DNA of 61,363 bases from Alphaproteobacteria bacterium (GCA_017983635.1 JAGOBA010000019.1:1-61363), one strand, 5' to 3'; counted from the stretch's first letter, positions 46,886 through 55,097 are shown. The notes: generated by a model from the letters alone, not told the origin. Made by a program: numbers and translations.

Positions 46886-47748
46886 GTTCGCCACGCCTCC
46901 TCGTTGTCGAAGGCAACACGGCCGAGGGCCGTGCGCGGCACCAGGCCGTGGGCGGGCGGGTGGCGAGCGACGGGTATGCGGACTTGCTGCGCAAGCTTTG
47001 TCCCGGCGCGCGTGTCGATGTCTGCTTTCCGGCGGATGTCGGTGCGAACTTGCCGGACCGCGCGGGGCTTGACGGCTACGACGGGATTGCGATCACCGGG
47101 TCGTCGCTGAACATCTACGATCTGGGACCGTCGATCATGCGCCAGGTCGATCTGGCGCGCGCGGTGTTCGAGACCGAGACGCCGTTCTTCGGTTCGTGCT
47201 GGGGCTTGCAGGTGGCGACGGTTGCTGCCGGCGGCACTGTGCGAAAAAATCCGAAGGGCCGCGAGGTCGGCTTTGCGCGCGGGATCATGCTGACGGATGC
47301 AGGCGAGGAGCACGATCTTTACTGGGACAAGGCACCGGTGTTCGACGCGGTGACCGTGCATCTCGACGAGGTTGAGGAAACCGCGCGGGGGACGACGATC
47401 TTGGCGACCAGCGCGTGGAGTTCGGTACAGGCGGCGGAGATCAAGACGCGGCGCTGTACATTTTGGGGCGTGCAGTATCATCCGGAGTATTCGTTCGGCG
47501 ACATGGCCGCGGTCATGAAGCGGCTGAAGCAGCCGATGGTGGAGCAGGGTCTGTTCAAGGGTGATGCCGATCACGCGAGTTATGTCGGCGAGCTTGAGGC
47601 GCTGGAGCGCAATCCCAAGGACAGCGCGCTCGCCTGGCGGCACGGGATCAGCGCCGCCGTGTTCGACTTCGACAACCGCACGCGCGAGCTCAAGAACTGG
47701 ATCGAGCGGCAGGTGCTGCCAGCGCGGAGTAAGCGCGGGCGGGGTTAG
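46882..47748 (+). CDS. Class I glutamine amidotransferase-like gamma-glutamyl hydrolase
   Basis: 288 residues. FGSCWGLQVATVAAGG carries the nucleophile Cys106 and FWGVQYHPEYSFGDM the His/Glu pair of the class I GATase triad. No synthetase domain is attached, so it fits a free hydrolase such as PuuD or IpuF that releases glutamate from a gamma-glutamyl amino acid. It closes the route started by the synthetase at 42676. The ATG at 46882 overlaps the ADH stop. Converges with dnaE2 at 47768. Confidence 0.82.
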   Translation: MSSPRLLVVEGNTAEGRARHQAVGGRVASDGYADLLRKLCPGARVDVCFPADVGANLPDRAGLDGYDGIAITGSSLNIYDLGPSIMRQVDLARAVFETETPFFGSCWGLQVATVAAGGTVRKNPKGREVGFARGIMLTDAGEEHDLYWDKAPVFDAVTVHLDEVEETARGTTILATSAWSSVQAAEIKTRRCTFWGVQYHPEYSFGDMAAVMKRLKQPMVEQGLFKGDADHASYVGELEALERNPKDSALAWRHGISAAVFDFDNRTRELKNWIERQVLPARSKRGRG

Positions 47749-47767
47749 TCGGGGTTGGGTTTGGGGG

Positions 47768-50700
47768 TTAGTGGAAGTTCCTTCCCTTCGGCATCACGGC
47801 ATGGACCTTCGTTGCTGCGTGGGCGTCGTACTCCCTTGAGGGTTGGAGGGGGCGTACGTTGCGGGGGTGTTTGTGGAGGTTGACGCGCTTGGCGCCGGGG
47901 GCGGTGCCGGAGTCGGGGACGGGGCGTTTGACTTCGTCGGCGCGCGACATCGGTTCCAAGATCGACGTGTCGGCGTGCAGGTCGCTCAACAGCGGGGTTA
48001 GATCTTCGATGTGATCGGCGATCACGTGGATGACGTTGCTTTCGCTTTGCAGTCTGCCCCGTACGCAGGCGAAGCGCGCACCCAAAACTTGCGGGCGGAA
48101 GGTCTCGAACATCTTCGGCCAGACGACGATGTTGGCGATGCCGGTTTCGTCTTCGAGCGTCATGAAGATCACGCCGGAGGCCGTGCCCGGGCGCTGGCGC
48201 ACGAGGACGAGGCCCGCGACAGTGACGATGCGGCCGTCCTTGATCGTGGGCAGGGTTGCGTTCTCGACCACGCGGCGGGCTTGCAACTGATCGCGCAGGA
48301 ACGAGACGGGGTGGGCTTTCAGCGAGAGGTGGAGGTGGCGGTAGTCTTCGACCACATGCTCGCCGAGCGGCATGGTGGGGAGCGCCACGTCGGCTTCGTA
48401 CTCGCGCGCGCTGGCGGCGGCGAGCAGCGGCAGATCGTCCTTGTCGCCCACGCGGCGCAGACCGCGCACCGCCCATAGCGCTTCGCGGCGGTCGAGGCCG
48501 ATGGAGCGGAACGCGTCGGCATCGGCGAGGCGCTCGAGCGTGGACGGATCGAGGCCGGTGCGCAGCCAGAGATCGCGGATGGAGTCGTAGCCGGTGTTGC
48601 GGTGCTGTTCGATCAGTTTGGCGTCGTCTTCGCGGAAGCCGGAGATCTGGCGAAAGCCGAGGCGCATCGCGTGCGTGCTGCGGATGTCGGGGGCCATGAC
48701 GGCGTGGCGGGGGTGGAGGCTTAGCACTAGCGCTTCCCCCCTTGAGGGGGAAGGGCTGACATTGGGCTCCAGCGTGTTGTCCCAATCGGAGTCATTGATA
48801 TCGACGGCACGCATCTCCACGCCGTGCTCCTGGGCGTCGCGGACGATTTGGGCGGGGGCGTAGAAGCCCATCGGCTGCGAATTCAGGAGGGCGGCGGCGA
48901 AGACGTCGGGGTAGTGGCATTTGATCCAACAGGAGAAATAGACGAGCAGCGCGAAGCTGGCGGCGTGGCTCTCGGGAAAGCCGTAGTCGCCGAAGCCTTT
49001 GATTTGTTCGAAGCAGCGGGCGGCGAAGTCGCGCTCGTAGCCGTTCTCGATCATGCCGTTGATGAACTTGTCTTCGAACGTCTTGATCGTGCCGAGGTGG
49101 CGGAATGTTGCCATGGAGCGGCGCAGGCGGTCGGCCTCGGACGGGGTGAATTTCGCGGCGACGATGGCGATGCGCATCGCTTGTTCTTGGAACAGCGGCA
49201 CGCCCAGCGTGTTTTTCAGCACGGCTTCGAGTTCGGGTTTGGGGTAGACGGGTTGCTCGAAGCCTTGGCGGCGGCGGAGATAGGGGTGCACCATGCCGCC
49301 TTGGATGGGACCCGGGCGCACGATCGCGACTTCGATGACGAGGTCGTAGAATTTGCGGGGCTTCAGGCGCGGCAGCATCGACATTTGCGCACGGCTTTCG
49401 ATCTGAAACACGCCGACAGTGTCGGCGCGGCAGATCATGTCGTAGACGGCGGGTTCCTCCTTCGGGATCATCGCGAGGTGGGGCTCAAGGCCGTAGTGCG
49501 TGTGCAGCATCTGCAGCGCTTTGCGGATGCAGGAGAGCATGCCGAGGGCGAGCACGTCGACTTTGAGAATGCCGAGGGCGTTCAGGTCATCTTTGTCCCA
49601 CTCGACGACGGTGCGATCTTCCATCGCGGCGTTCGAGATCGGGACCACTTCGTCGAGCCGCCCGCGCGTCATGACGAAGCCACCGACGTGCTGCGAGAGA
49701 TGGCGCGGGAAGTCGGTGAGTTCTTGCGCGAGGGCAAGCGCTTGGGCGAGCCTTCGGTCGGTCGGATCGAGGCCGATGCGCTTGACCTCGTCGTGCATCG
49801 GCGCGGAGGTGGACCAGCCCCAGAGCGTGCCGGCGAGTGCGCCGATCGTGTCTTCGGAAAGGCCGAATGCTTTGCCGACATCGCGGATGGCGCTGCGACC
49901 GCGGTAGCAAATCACGGTTGCGGCGAGGCCGGCGCGGTGGCGGCCGTAGCGGCGGTAAATGTATTGGATCACCTCCTCGCGCCGTTCGTGCTCGAAGTCG
50001 ACGTCGATGTCTGGCGGCTCGCGCCGTTCGGCGGAGACGAAGCGTTCGAACAAGAGGTCGACTTGCGTCGGGTCGACTTCGGTGACGCCGAGGCAGTAGC
50101 AGACGACGGAGTTCGCGGCCGAGCCGCGGCCCTGGCAGAGGATGCCTTGGCTGCGCGCGAAGCGGACGATGTCGAAGACGGTGAGGAAGTATGGGGCGTA
50201 GTTCAGTTCGCCGATGAGCTTCAGTTCGTGGTTGAGCGCGTGGCGGACTTTGGGTGCGAGGCCGTCCGGGAAGCGGCGGCGCGCGCCTTCTTCGGCGTGG
50301 TGGATCAGCGCGTCCTGCGTGGTCGCGAATCCTTCTTGGGTTTCGTGCGGGTATTCGTAGCGCAGGTCGTCGAGCTTGAAGGCGAGGCGTTCGGCGAAGC
50401 GAATGGTTTCGTCGACCGCGTCCGGGATCGCGCGGTAGAGGCGGGCGATTTCGGCCGGCGCTTTCAGATGGCGTTCGGCGTTCGCTTCGAGCTTGAAGCC
50501 GGCGGCGTCGAGCGTCGTGTGCTCGCGGATGCAGGTCAGCACGTCTTGGAGCGGGCGCCGCTCGGGGGCGTGATAGAGCACGTCGCCCGTTGCGATGAGG
50601 GGTACATTGTGGCGATGGCTCATCGCGATCAGGCGTTTGATGTGGCGCTGATCGTCGCCGTGATAGCTGAGTGTGGCGGCGAGCCAGAGGCGGTTTTGGG

Positions 50701-51130
50701 TGATGGGGGATAGGTGATGGAGGGTTACGCTTGCGGCTTCGATGTTGGGGCGTGGGGGGATGAGGATGAGGTTTAGACCCTCGTTGTGTTCGATCAGATC
50801 GTTGAGAGTGAGGATGCAGTCGCCCTTCTCGGCGCGGCGGTTGCCGACGGTCAGTAGGCGGCTGAGGCGGCCGTAGGCGGCGCGGTCTTGCGGGTAGGCG
50901 AGGATATCGGGGGTGCCGTCGGTGAAGACGAGCCGCGCGCCGACATGGAGGCGAAAGCCCAGCTCGCGCGCTTGGGCATAGGCACGCACGATGCCGGCGA
51001 GCGAGTTGCGGTCGGCGATGCCGATCGCGGCGTGGCCGAGCTCGTGGGCCTTGGTGACGAGCTCCTTTGGGTGCGAGGCACCGCGCAGGAAAGAGTAGTT
51101 CGTGGTGGTGGCGAATTCGATGTAGGGCAT
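47768..51130 (-). CDS. dnaE2: Error-prone DNA polymerase DnaE2
   Basis: 1120 residues from ATG 51130. FATTTNYSFLRGASHPKEL opens the PHP domain; RGSAANSVVCYCLGVTEVDP, then PPDIDVDFEHERREEVIQY carries polymerase acidic residues, and GFGDYGFPESHAASFALLVY plus the C-terminal tRNA-binding-like OB region (VAGLVLVRQRPGTASGVIF) complete DnaE2. It is the catalytic subunit of the ImuA-ImuB-DnaE2 translesion mutasome that drives SOS mutagenesis in Alphaproteobacteria. A palindromic repeat at 48731-48760 is inserted in frame after LEP, adding SPSPSRGEALVLSL-type residues. A longer frame to 51286 overlaps imuB and is rejected. Confidence 0.93.
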   Translation of the reverse strand: MPYIEFATTTNYSFLRGASHPKELVTKAHELGHAAIGIADRNSLAGIVRAYAQARELGFRLHVGARLVFTDGTPDILAYPQDRAAYGRLSRLLTVGNRRAEKGDCILTLNDLIEHNEGLNLILIPPRPNIEAASVTLHHLSPITQNRLWLAATLSYHGDDQRHIKRLIAMSHRHNVPLIATGDVLYHAPERRPLQDVLTCIREHTTLDAAGFKLEANAERHLKAPAEIARLYRAIPDAVDETIRFAERLAFKLDDLRYEYPHETQEGFATTQDALIHHAEEGARRRFPDGLAPKVRHALNHELKLIGELNYAPYFLTVFDIVRFARSQGILCQGRGSAANSVVCYCLGVTEVDPTQVDLLFERFVSAERREPPDIDVDFEHERREEVIQYIYRRYGRHRAGLAATVICYRGRSAIRDVGKAFGLSEDTIGALAGTLWGWSTSAPMHDEVKRIGLDPTDRRLAQALALAQELTDFPRHLSQHVGGFVMTRGRLDEVVPISNAAMEDRTVVEWDKDDLNALGILKVDVLALGMLSCIRKALQMLHTHYGLEPHLAMIPKEEPAVYDMICRADTVGVFQIESRAQMSMLPRLKPRKFYDLVIEVAIVRPGPIQGGMVHPYLRRRQGFEQPVYPKPELEAVLKNTLGVPLFQEQAMRIAIVAAKFTPSEADRLRRSMATFRHLGTIKTFEDKFINGMIENGYERDFAARCFEQIKGFGDYGFPESHAASFALLVYFSCWIKCHYPDVFAAALLNSQPMGFYAPAQIVRDAQEHGVEMRAVDINDSDWDNTLEPNVSPSPSRGEALVLSLHPRHAVMAPDIRSTHAMRLGFRQISGFREDDAKLIEQHRNTGYDSIRDLWLRTGLDPSTLERLADADAFRSIGLDRREALWAVRGLRRVGDKDDLPLLAAASAREYEADVALPTMPLGEHVVEDYRHLHLSLKAHPVSFLRDQLQARRVVENATLPTIKDGRIVTVAGLVLVRQRPGTASGVIFMTLEDETGIANIVVWPKMFETFRPQVLGARFACVRGRLQSESNVIHVIADHIEDLTPLLSDLHADTSILEPMSRADEVKRPVPDSGTAPGAKRVNLHKHPRNVRPLQPSREYDAHAATKVHAVMPKGRNFH
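48731..48760. repeat. Palindromic element inside dnaE2
   Basis: CTTCCCCCCTTGAGGGGGAAG is a near-perfect inverted repeat located within dnaE2 coding sequence and keeping the frame. Its G/C-run composition matches the repeats at 51442-51513 and 61216-61292. Confidence 0.6.
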
Positions 51131-51135
51131 TAGGG

Positions 51136-52731
51136 TCACGCAAATAGTCCGTGTACGAACCATCTCGGTCGCGCGGTTTCGCGGTTGTAGAGGCCTTCGC
51201 GGTAGAGCCAGAATCTTCGACCTTCGCGATCTTCGACCCGGAAGTAGTCGCGGGTGAGGGCGTGGCCGTTGTCGTCGCGCCACCATTCCATAGCGATGCG
51301 TTCGGGGCCTTCGGTGGCCGAGACTTCGTGCGTGACGCGGCGCCAGGTGAAGCGGGCGGGCGGGCCGTCGGGGATTTCGGCGATGGCTTCGATTTCTTCC
51401 GGGCGTTCGAAGAGGCGCAAGGGGCGGGCGGGGGAGAGGGTGTCTTGTTGACTTCCCCCCTCCCCCATCGCTCCGCGATGGTCCCCCTCCCCCGCTCGCG
51501 GGGGAGGGTCATTTGCGCGGCGTTTGTTTGCGGGGGTTTCGGTTACTGCGTATTCCGGGACGTGGCTTTCGGCGAAGCCTAGGCGTTTGACGCGTCTGGT
51601 GCCGAAGCGGACGCCGAGGCGGTCGATAAGGAGGGCAATGTCGTCGTTGCCGTTGGCGCTGGAGACGATGTCGGTTTGTGGCGCTGTCGTGGGTTCGGCG
51701 GTGACGACGGAGAGGCGCACAACGTCGAAGCCGAAGCCGGGGTCGAGTTCGTCGGCGAGGGTGGCGAAGCGTTCTTTGAACAGGCGGGCGAGGGCGCGCG
51801 AGTCGCGCAACGGCTTTGAGGTCGCGACCGAGAGGCGGCGGACGGCGCCGTCGACGCGAAAGAGCGTGACTTGTAAGGCGCGGGCGCCTTCGCCGCGTTC
51901 TTCCATGCGGCGGGCGAGTTCGACGGCGAGGTGCTCGACGATCTCCAAGATATAGGCTTCGTGCGTGACGGGTTCGACGAAGCAGCGTTCGGCGATGTAA
52001 GGCGGCAGCGGCAGGCGCGGGCTGATCGGTTCTTCGAGCGTGCCTACGGCTTGATCGAGGCGGCGCAACAGCCCGGCGCCGAAGCGGGCGGCGAGCGGCG
52101 CGCGGGGGCGATCCATGATGTCGCCGATCGTCTTTAAGCCCACGCGGGCGAGGGCGTCGACTTTGCCGGCGTCGAGGCGCAGGGCGGCGAGCGGCAAGGG
52201 CTTTAGCGCGGCTCCGATTTGCGTGTCGTCTTCGATGTCGCGTTTGGCGGCGAACCTGGCGAGCGCCCAGGCGGCGCCGACGGTGCCGGCGACACCCGTG
52301 CGGGCGGTGAACCCTTGCGCGGTTAGGCGGCGGACGATGTCTTTGCGCATCGCCGTCTCGCCACCGAAGAGGTGAGCGCAGCCGGAGATGTCGAGCATCA
52401 TGCCGTCGGGTTCGCTCAAACCGACGAGCGGCGTGTAGCGGCCGAGCCAGTCGCAGATCGCTTCGCCCAAGCATTGATCGGCGTTCGGGTCGGCGTGATC
52501 GACGGCGAGGGCCGGGTACATCGCGCGGGCGTCGGCGAGCGGCATGCCGGCTTTCAGGCCGAGCTCGACGGCGGCGGCGTTCATCGCGGTGAGGCGGAGC
52601 GCGCTTTTGATGTCGGTGACGATTACCCTTGGTTCACGCGATCTGGGCGAGAGCGCGCGTTCGATCCGATCGGTCGGCAAATGGGCGAGCCAGACTGCGA
52701 GGTAGCGATGGGATTGCGAACGTGCGCTCAT
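51136..52731 (-). CDS. imuB: ImuB, Y-family polymerase-like mutasome adaptor
   Basis: 531 residues from ATG 52731. HRYLAVWLAHLPTDRIERAL starts the Y-family-like fold, LSEPDGMMLDISGCAHLFGG is the palm region and LGVRFGTRRVKRLGFAESH starts the C-terminal part. ImuB is an inactive Y-family homologue that bridges DnaE2 and the beta clamp. Five bases separate it from dnaE2. Between PANKRRAN and QDTLSPARP an in-frame stretch (DPPPRAGEGDHRGAMGEGG) is encoded by a palindromic repeat at 51442-51513. It overlaps imuA by 98 bp. Confidence 0.9.
   Translation of the reverse strand: MSARSQSHRYLAVWLAHLPTDRIERALSPRSREPRVIVTDIKSALRLTAMNAAAVELGLKAGMPLADARAMYPALAVDHADPNADQCLGEAICDWLGRYTPLVGLSEPDGMMLDISGCAHLFGGETAMRKDIVRRLTAQGFTARTGVAGTVGAAWALARFAAKRDIEDDTQIGAALKPLPLAALRLDAGKVDALARVGLKTIGDIMDRPRAPLAARFGAGLLRRLDQAVGTLEEPISPRLPLPPYIAERCFVEPVTHEAYILEIVEHLAVELARRMEERGEGARALQVTLFRVDGAVRRLSVATSKPLRDSRALARLFKERFATLADELDPGFGFDVVRLSVVTAEPTTAPQTDIVSSANGNDDIALLIDRLGVRFGTRRVKRLGFAESHVPEYAVTETPANKRRANDPPPRAGEGDHRGAMGEGGSQQDTLSPARPLRLFERPEEIEAIAEIPDGPPARFTWRRVTHEVSATEGPERIAMEWWRDDNGHALTRDYFRVEDREGRRFWLYREGLYNRETARPRWFVHGLFA
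51442..51513. repeat. Palindromic repeat inserted in frame in imuB
   Basis: Contains CTCCCCCGCTCGCGGGGGAG, then GGTCCCCC, and on the other side CTTCCCCCCTCCCCCATCG. Read on the minus strand it has the same order as 61216-61292 (CCTCCCCCGCNNGCGGGGGAGG, a GGACC step, then GGAGGGGGGAAGTCA). It adds roughly 24 codons without breaking the frame. Confidence 0.75.
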
Positions 52732-53434
52732 GAGACTGCCACTCGACGCGCCATTGGCCGGATTGGCCAAAGCGATTTTTCACAAGATCAAGATGAAAGG
52801 CGGGGCGGCCGAGACCGCCGAAGGCGTCGCTGCGGCTGGGCGCCGAGGAGACGAGCCAGCGTGTGGTCGCGGCGTTGGGCTCAATGCCGCCGGCATGGCG
52901 CAGGATGAGGCCGAGGCCCAGACCTTCTTGTGCCGCGAGCGCGAGCCGTCGTGTCATCGTAAGATCGAGTACGCGCACGTTCGCTGGGAACTCCGCGATC
53001 ACGGCGGAGAAGCCGCGGCACTTCAAGGCCTCGCCCATCGCCCAGACGACGTCCTCCGCGCGGGGGACGTGAAGGTAGATGAGCGACGCCGTATCGACGC
53101 CGGAGAGTTTCAGGCCGGGCAGATAGGGGCGGCCGTATTCGGTTTGCGTGAAGTCGTGCTGGATATAGAGCGTGTGCGCGCTCTTCGTTTCGGCGCGCGT
53201 GGCGAGGCCGAAGGCGAAGCCTGCGGCGGCGGCCAGATCGCCCGCCGTCTTCGGCAGGACCTCATGCACGGCGCCGCGCATGAGGCCGCCGCCCAGCGTT
53301 TCGTCGATCGCGGCGACGCCGGTCTCGACGTGCGAGCGGGCACTGTGCGGGCCCTTGCGCAGGCACGCCGCCTCTATCGCTGCGATCGTCTGTTTGAGGG
53401 ATGCGATCCCCTCCGCCGCCAACGGGTTTGGCAC
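52634..53434 (-). CDS. imuA: ImuA, RecA-like mutasome protein
   Basis: 266 residues from GTG 53434. ETGVAAIDETLGGGLMRGAV leads the RecA-like fold; LIYLHVPRAEDVVWAMGEAL and LTMTRRLALAAQEGLGLGL are typical ImuA blocks. ImuA enhances the DnaE2/ImuB-dependent translesion mutagenesis. The Walker A is degenerate, as usual in this family. It starts 26 bases from a perfect SOS box. Its 3' end overlaps imuB by 98 bp, so ImuA has a C-terminal tail read in a different frame from the start of ImuB; this makes co-translation likely. Confidence 0.9.
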   Translation of the reverse strand: MPNPLAAEGIASLKQTIAAIEAACLRKGPHSARSHVETGVAAIDETLGGGLMRGAVHEVLPKTAGDLAAAAGFAFGLATRAETKSAHTLYIQHDFTQTEYGRPYLPGLKLSGVDTASLIYLHVPRAEDVVWAMGEALKCRGFSAVIAEFPANVRVLDLTMTRRLALAAQEGLGLGLILRHAGGIEPNAATTRWLVSSAPSRSDAFGGLGRPAFHLDLVKNRFGQSGQWRVEWQSHERTFAIPSLPRSLARPFADRSDRTRALAQIA

Positions 53435-53459
53435 GGGTCAGCCTTTGGTCTTGAAGTTG

Positions 53460-53474
53460 GTTCTTATTTTGTTC
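53460..53474 (-). promoter_or_regulatory. Alphaproteobacterial LexA box
   Basis: GTTC-N7-GTTC (GTTCTTATTTTGTTC) is a perfect direct repeat of the LexA site characteristic of Alphaproteobacteria, just upstream of imuA. It places the mutasome under SOS control. Confidence 0.82.
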
Positions 53475-53527
53475 TAGATCATTCCGACGTGACTGTCAAT
53501 CGGCACGTGCAGCGGAATATATCGGTG

Positions 53528-53541
53528 AAGATATATATCTT
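53528..53541. promoter_or_regulatory. Palindrome upstream of the higBA pair
   Basis: AAGATATATATCTT is a perfect 14-bp palindrome in an AT-rich patch, about 29 bases before the toxin ATG. Probable operator for the XRE antitoxin, overlapping the -10 region. Confidence 0.5.
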
Positions 53542-53569
53542 GAACCTTATATCCAAAGGGCGTAACTTC

Positions 53570-53954
53570 ATGCCTTGGACGATCGACTATCACTATCTCT
53601 TTGCGGCGGAGATCGAGCGCTTTCCGGAGGACGTGAAAATCGAACTGCTTGCCCGGGGTCGAGCGGCTGGCGGCACTCGGGCCGCAAGCGAAACGGCCCT
53701 TGGTGGACACGCTCAAAGGATCGAAGCACGCGAATATGAAGGAGCTTCGGTTCGATGCCGGCGACGGCGTTTGGCGCGTTGCTTTCGCGTTCGATCCGCG
53801 GCGGCATGGAGTGCTTCTGGTCGCGGGCGACAAGGTCGGGGTGGGTCAGGCGGAATTCTATCGCCACCTGATCGAACGCGCGGATACTCGTTTCGACGAG
53901 CATCTCAAGGCTCTGAGGACGCAAACGAAGGTGCCGAAGGGCGGCAAACGGTGA
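53570..53954 (+). pseudogene. HigB-like toxin with a frameshift
   Basis: The gene starts MPWTIDYHYLFAAEIERFPE at ATG 53570 and would continue with VERLAALGPQAKRPLVDTL and GSKHANMKELRFDAGDGVWR, the Gp49/HigB core, but these lie in two frames. Around 53652-53660 the run CCCGGGG has one G more than the reading frame requires; removing it joins LLAR to VERLAALG. Consequence: a truncated product or none, unless it is a sequencing error or slippage site. The rest is intact to the stop at 53954 and the antitoxin follows three bases later. Confidence 0.72.
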
Positions 53955-53957
53955 AGC

Positions 53958-54332
53958 ATGGTGCGCACAGTACGAACACATAAGGAAGTCTTGGCGAAGC
54001 TTACGCCGCAACAGCGCGACGCCGTGAAGCGCCGTGCGCGCGAGCTTGAGCAGGAAGAGATGAGCCTGCGCCAATTGCGCAAGGCGCATACGCTCACACA
54101 GGTGCGGCTGGCCGAAGCTTTGGGGACGACGCAGGAATCAATCTCGCGCATCGAGCACAACAGCGATCTGCTGCTGTCGACGTTGCGCTCCTACATCGAA
54201 GCAATGGGCGGCCAGCTTCAGCTTGTGGCGCAGTTTCCGGACAAGCCGCCGATCTCGATTTCGGGAATCGGCGCGCTTGGCGACTTACCCCCACGGGTAC
54301 GGCGTGGCGGGGCTTCGACGTCGTCTCAGTGA
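53958..54332 (+). CDS. HigA-like XRE antitoxin
   Basis: 124 residues. Residues about 35-80 are the Xre helix-turn-helix (SLRQLRKAHTLTQVRLAEAL, then TTQESISRIEHNSDLLLST), preceded by the HigA-type lead RTHKEVLAKLTPQQRDAVKR. It normally neutralises the HigB encoded just before it. The last 25 residues (GALGDLPPRVRRGG...) are atypical and overlap the convergent Sel1 gene by 7 bp. It remains intact even though the toxin gene is frameshifted. Confidence 0.82.
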   Translation: MVRTVRTHKEVLAKLTPQQRDAVKRRARELEQEEMSLRQLRKAHTLTQVRLAEALGTTQESISRIEHNSDLLLSTLRSYIEAMGGQLQLVAQFPDKPPISISGIGALGDLPPRVRRGGASTSSQ

Positions 54333-55009
54333 TTCTTCGAGGCCGGCAGCGGGCCGGTTAGTGGCTTGAACGTCTTCGCGCGGGCGCGGGCTTCGGCGCG
54401 TTGGGCTGGGGTGAGGCGGCCGTGGAGTTGGCCGATCGCGGAATCAGCCGGCGGGTTGTTCAGGTTGTATTTGGTTTCGGGGAGTTTGGCGAAGCTGTCG
54501 AGGGCGGCCAGCACATAGTACATGTAGGACTCGACCTCGTCCTTGCGGCCGCCTTCGCCGGTTTCGAGCATGAGCGCGAAATTGTATTGGCCTGGGCCGA
54601 AGCCGTATTTCGCGGACCATTCGTACCAGCGCGCGGCCTCGGTTAGGCTCTCGGGGACGCCATAGCCGTTCTCGTGGATCGTGCCTAAGTCCATCATCGA
54701 GCGGCTTTCGCCGCCCATCGCGGCTTGCAAGTGGTAGCGGCGTGCCTTCTCGAAGTCGCGCTCGACCACACCGCGCTTGCCGTCCATGTATTCGATGCCG
54801 AGCCGGCGGGCGGATTCGATGTCGCCTTGCGCGGCGCGCTCGGTCCACCAGGCGAGCGCTTCCGGGTAGTTGCCGCGGCGGTAGAGGTCTTCGCCTTCGG
54901 AGCGCGGTGGCGGCGTGGTTTGCTCGGCGAGCGCGGTGATCTTTACGGCCGCGAACGGGACGGCGGCGGCGATGATCGCTGCGAGGGCGAGGCGGGCGAA
55001 TGTTCTCAT
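54326..55009 (-). CDS. Sel1-repeat protein with N-terminal membrane anchor/signal
   Basis: 227 residues from ATG 55009. Residues 5-25 (LALAAIIAAAVPFAAVKITAL) form a signal or anchor, followed by Sel1/TPR-like repeats: GNYPEALAWWTERAAQGDIE, ARRLGIEYMDGKRGV, ARRYHLQAAMGGESRSMMDLG, AARWYEWSAKYGFGPGQYNFA. Such solenoids mediate protein-protein contacts, often with the envelope stress or secretion systems. No partner is evident. Divergent from the sulfotransferase gene. Confidence 0.75.
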   Translation of the reverse strand: MRTFARLALAAIIAAAVPFAAVKITALAEQTTPPPRSEGEDLYRRGNYPEALAWWTERAAQGDIESARRLGIEYMDGKRGVVERDFEKARRYHLQAAMGGESRSMMDLGTIHENGYGVPESLTEAARWYEWSAKYGFGPGQYNFALMLETGEGGRKDEVESYMYYVLAALDSFAKLPETKYNLNNPPADSAIGQLHGRLTPAQRAEARARAKTFKPLTGPLPASKNH

Positions 55010-55079
55010 CGATGGTTCCAAGCGTGTACTTGAGGTGCAGAATTTTGCCCTGGCCACCGGGGAAATGCTAGTCGTGGGT

Positions 55080-55097
55080 GGTCCGCCTTCGCGGACC
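55080..55097 (+). promoter_or_regulatory. Stable hairpin in the sulfotransferase leader
   Basis: GGTCCGC-CTTC-GCGGACC is a perfect 7-bp stem with a CTTC tetraloop, 40 bases before the ATG at 55138. It may be an RNA stability or regulatory structure. Confidence 0.45.

Noticed and set aside
41107..47748. Ethanolamine ammonia-lyase/microcompartment (Eut) locus
   Set aside because: Only a permease resembles that system; eutB, eutC and shell proteins are absent and a GS-type ligase is present.
48824..51512. Long frames opposite or overlapping dnaE2 (48824-50713 plus; 49587-51512 minus)
   Set aside because: Both are in the wrong frames of a full-length DnaE2; composition is Arg-rich or Gly/Asp-rich as expected from GC-rich shadows.
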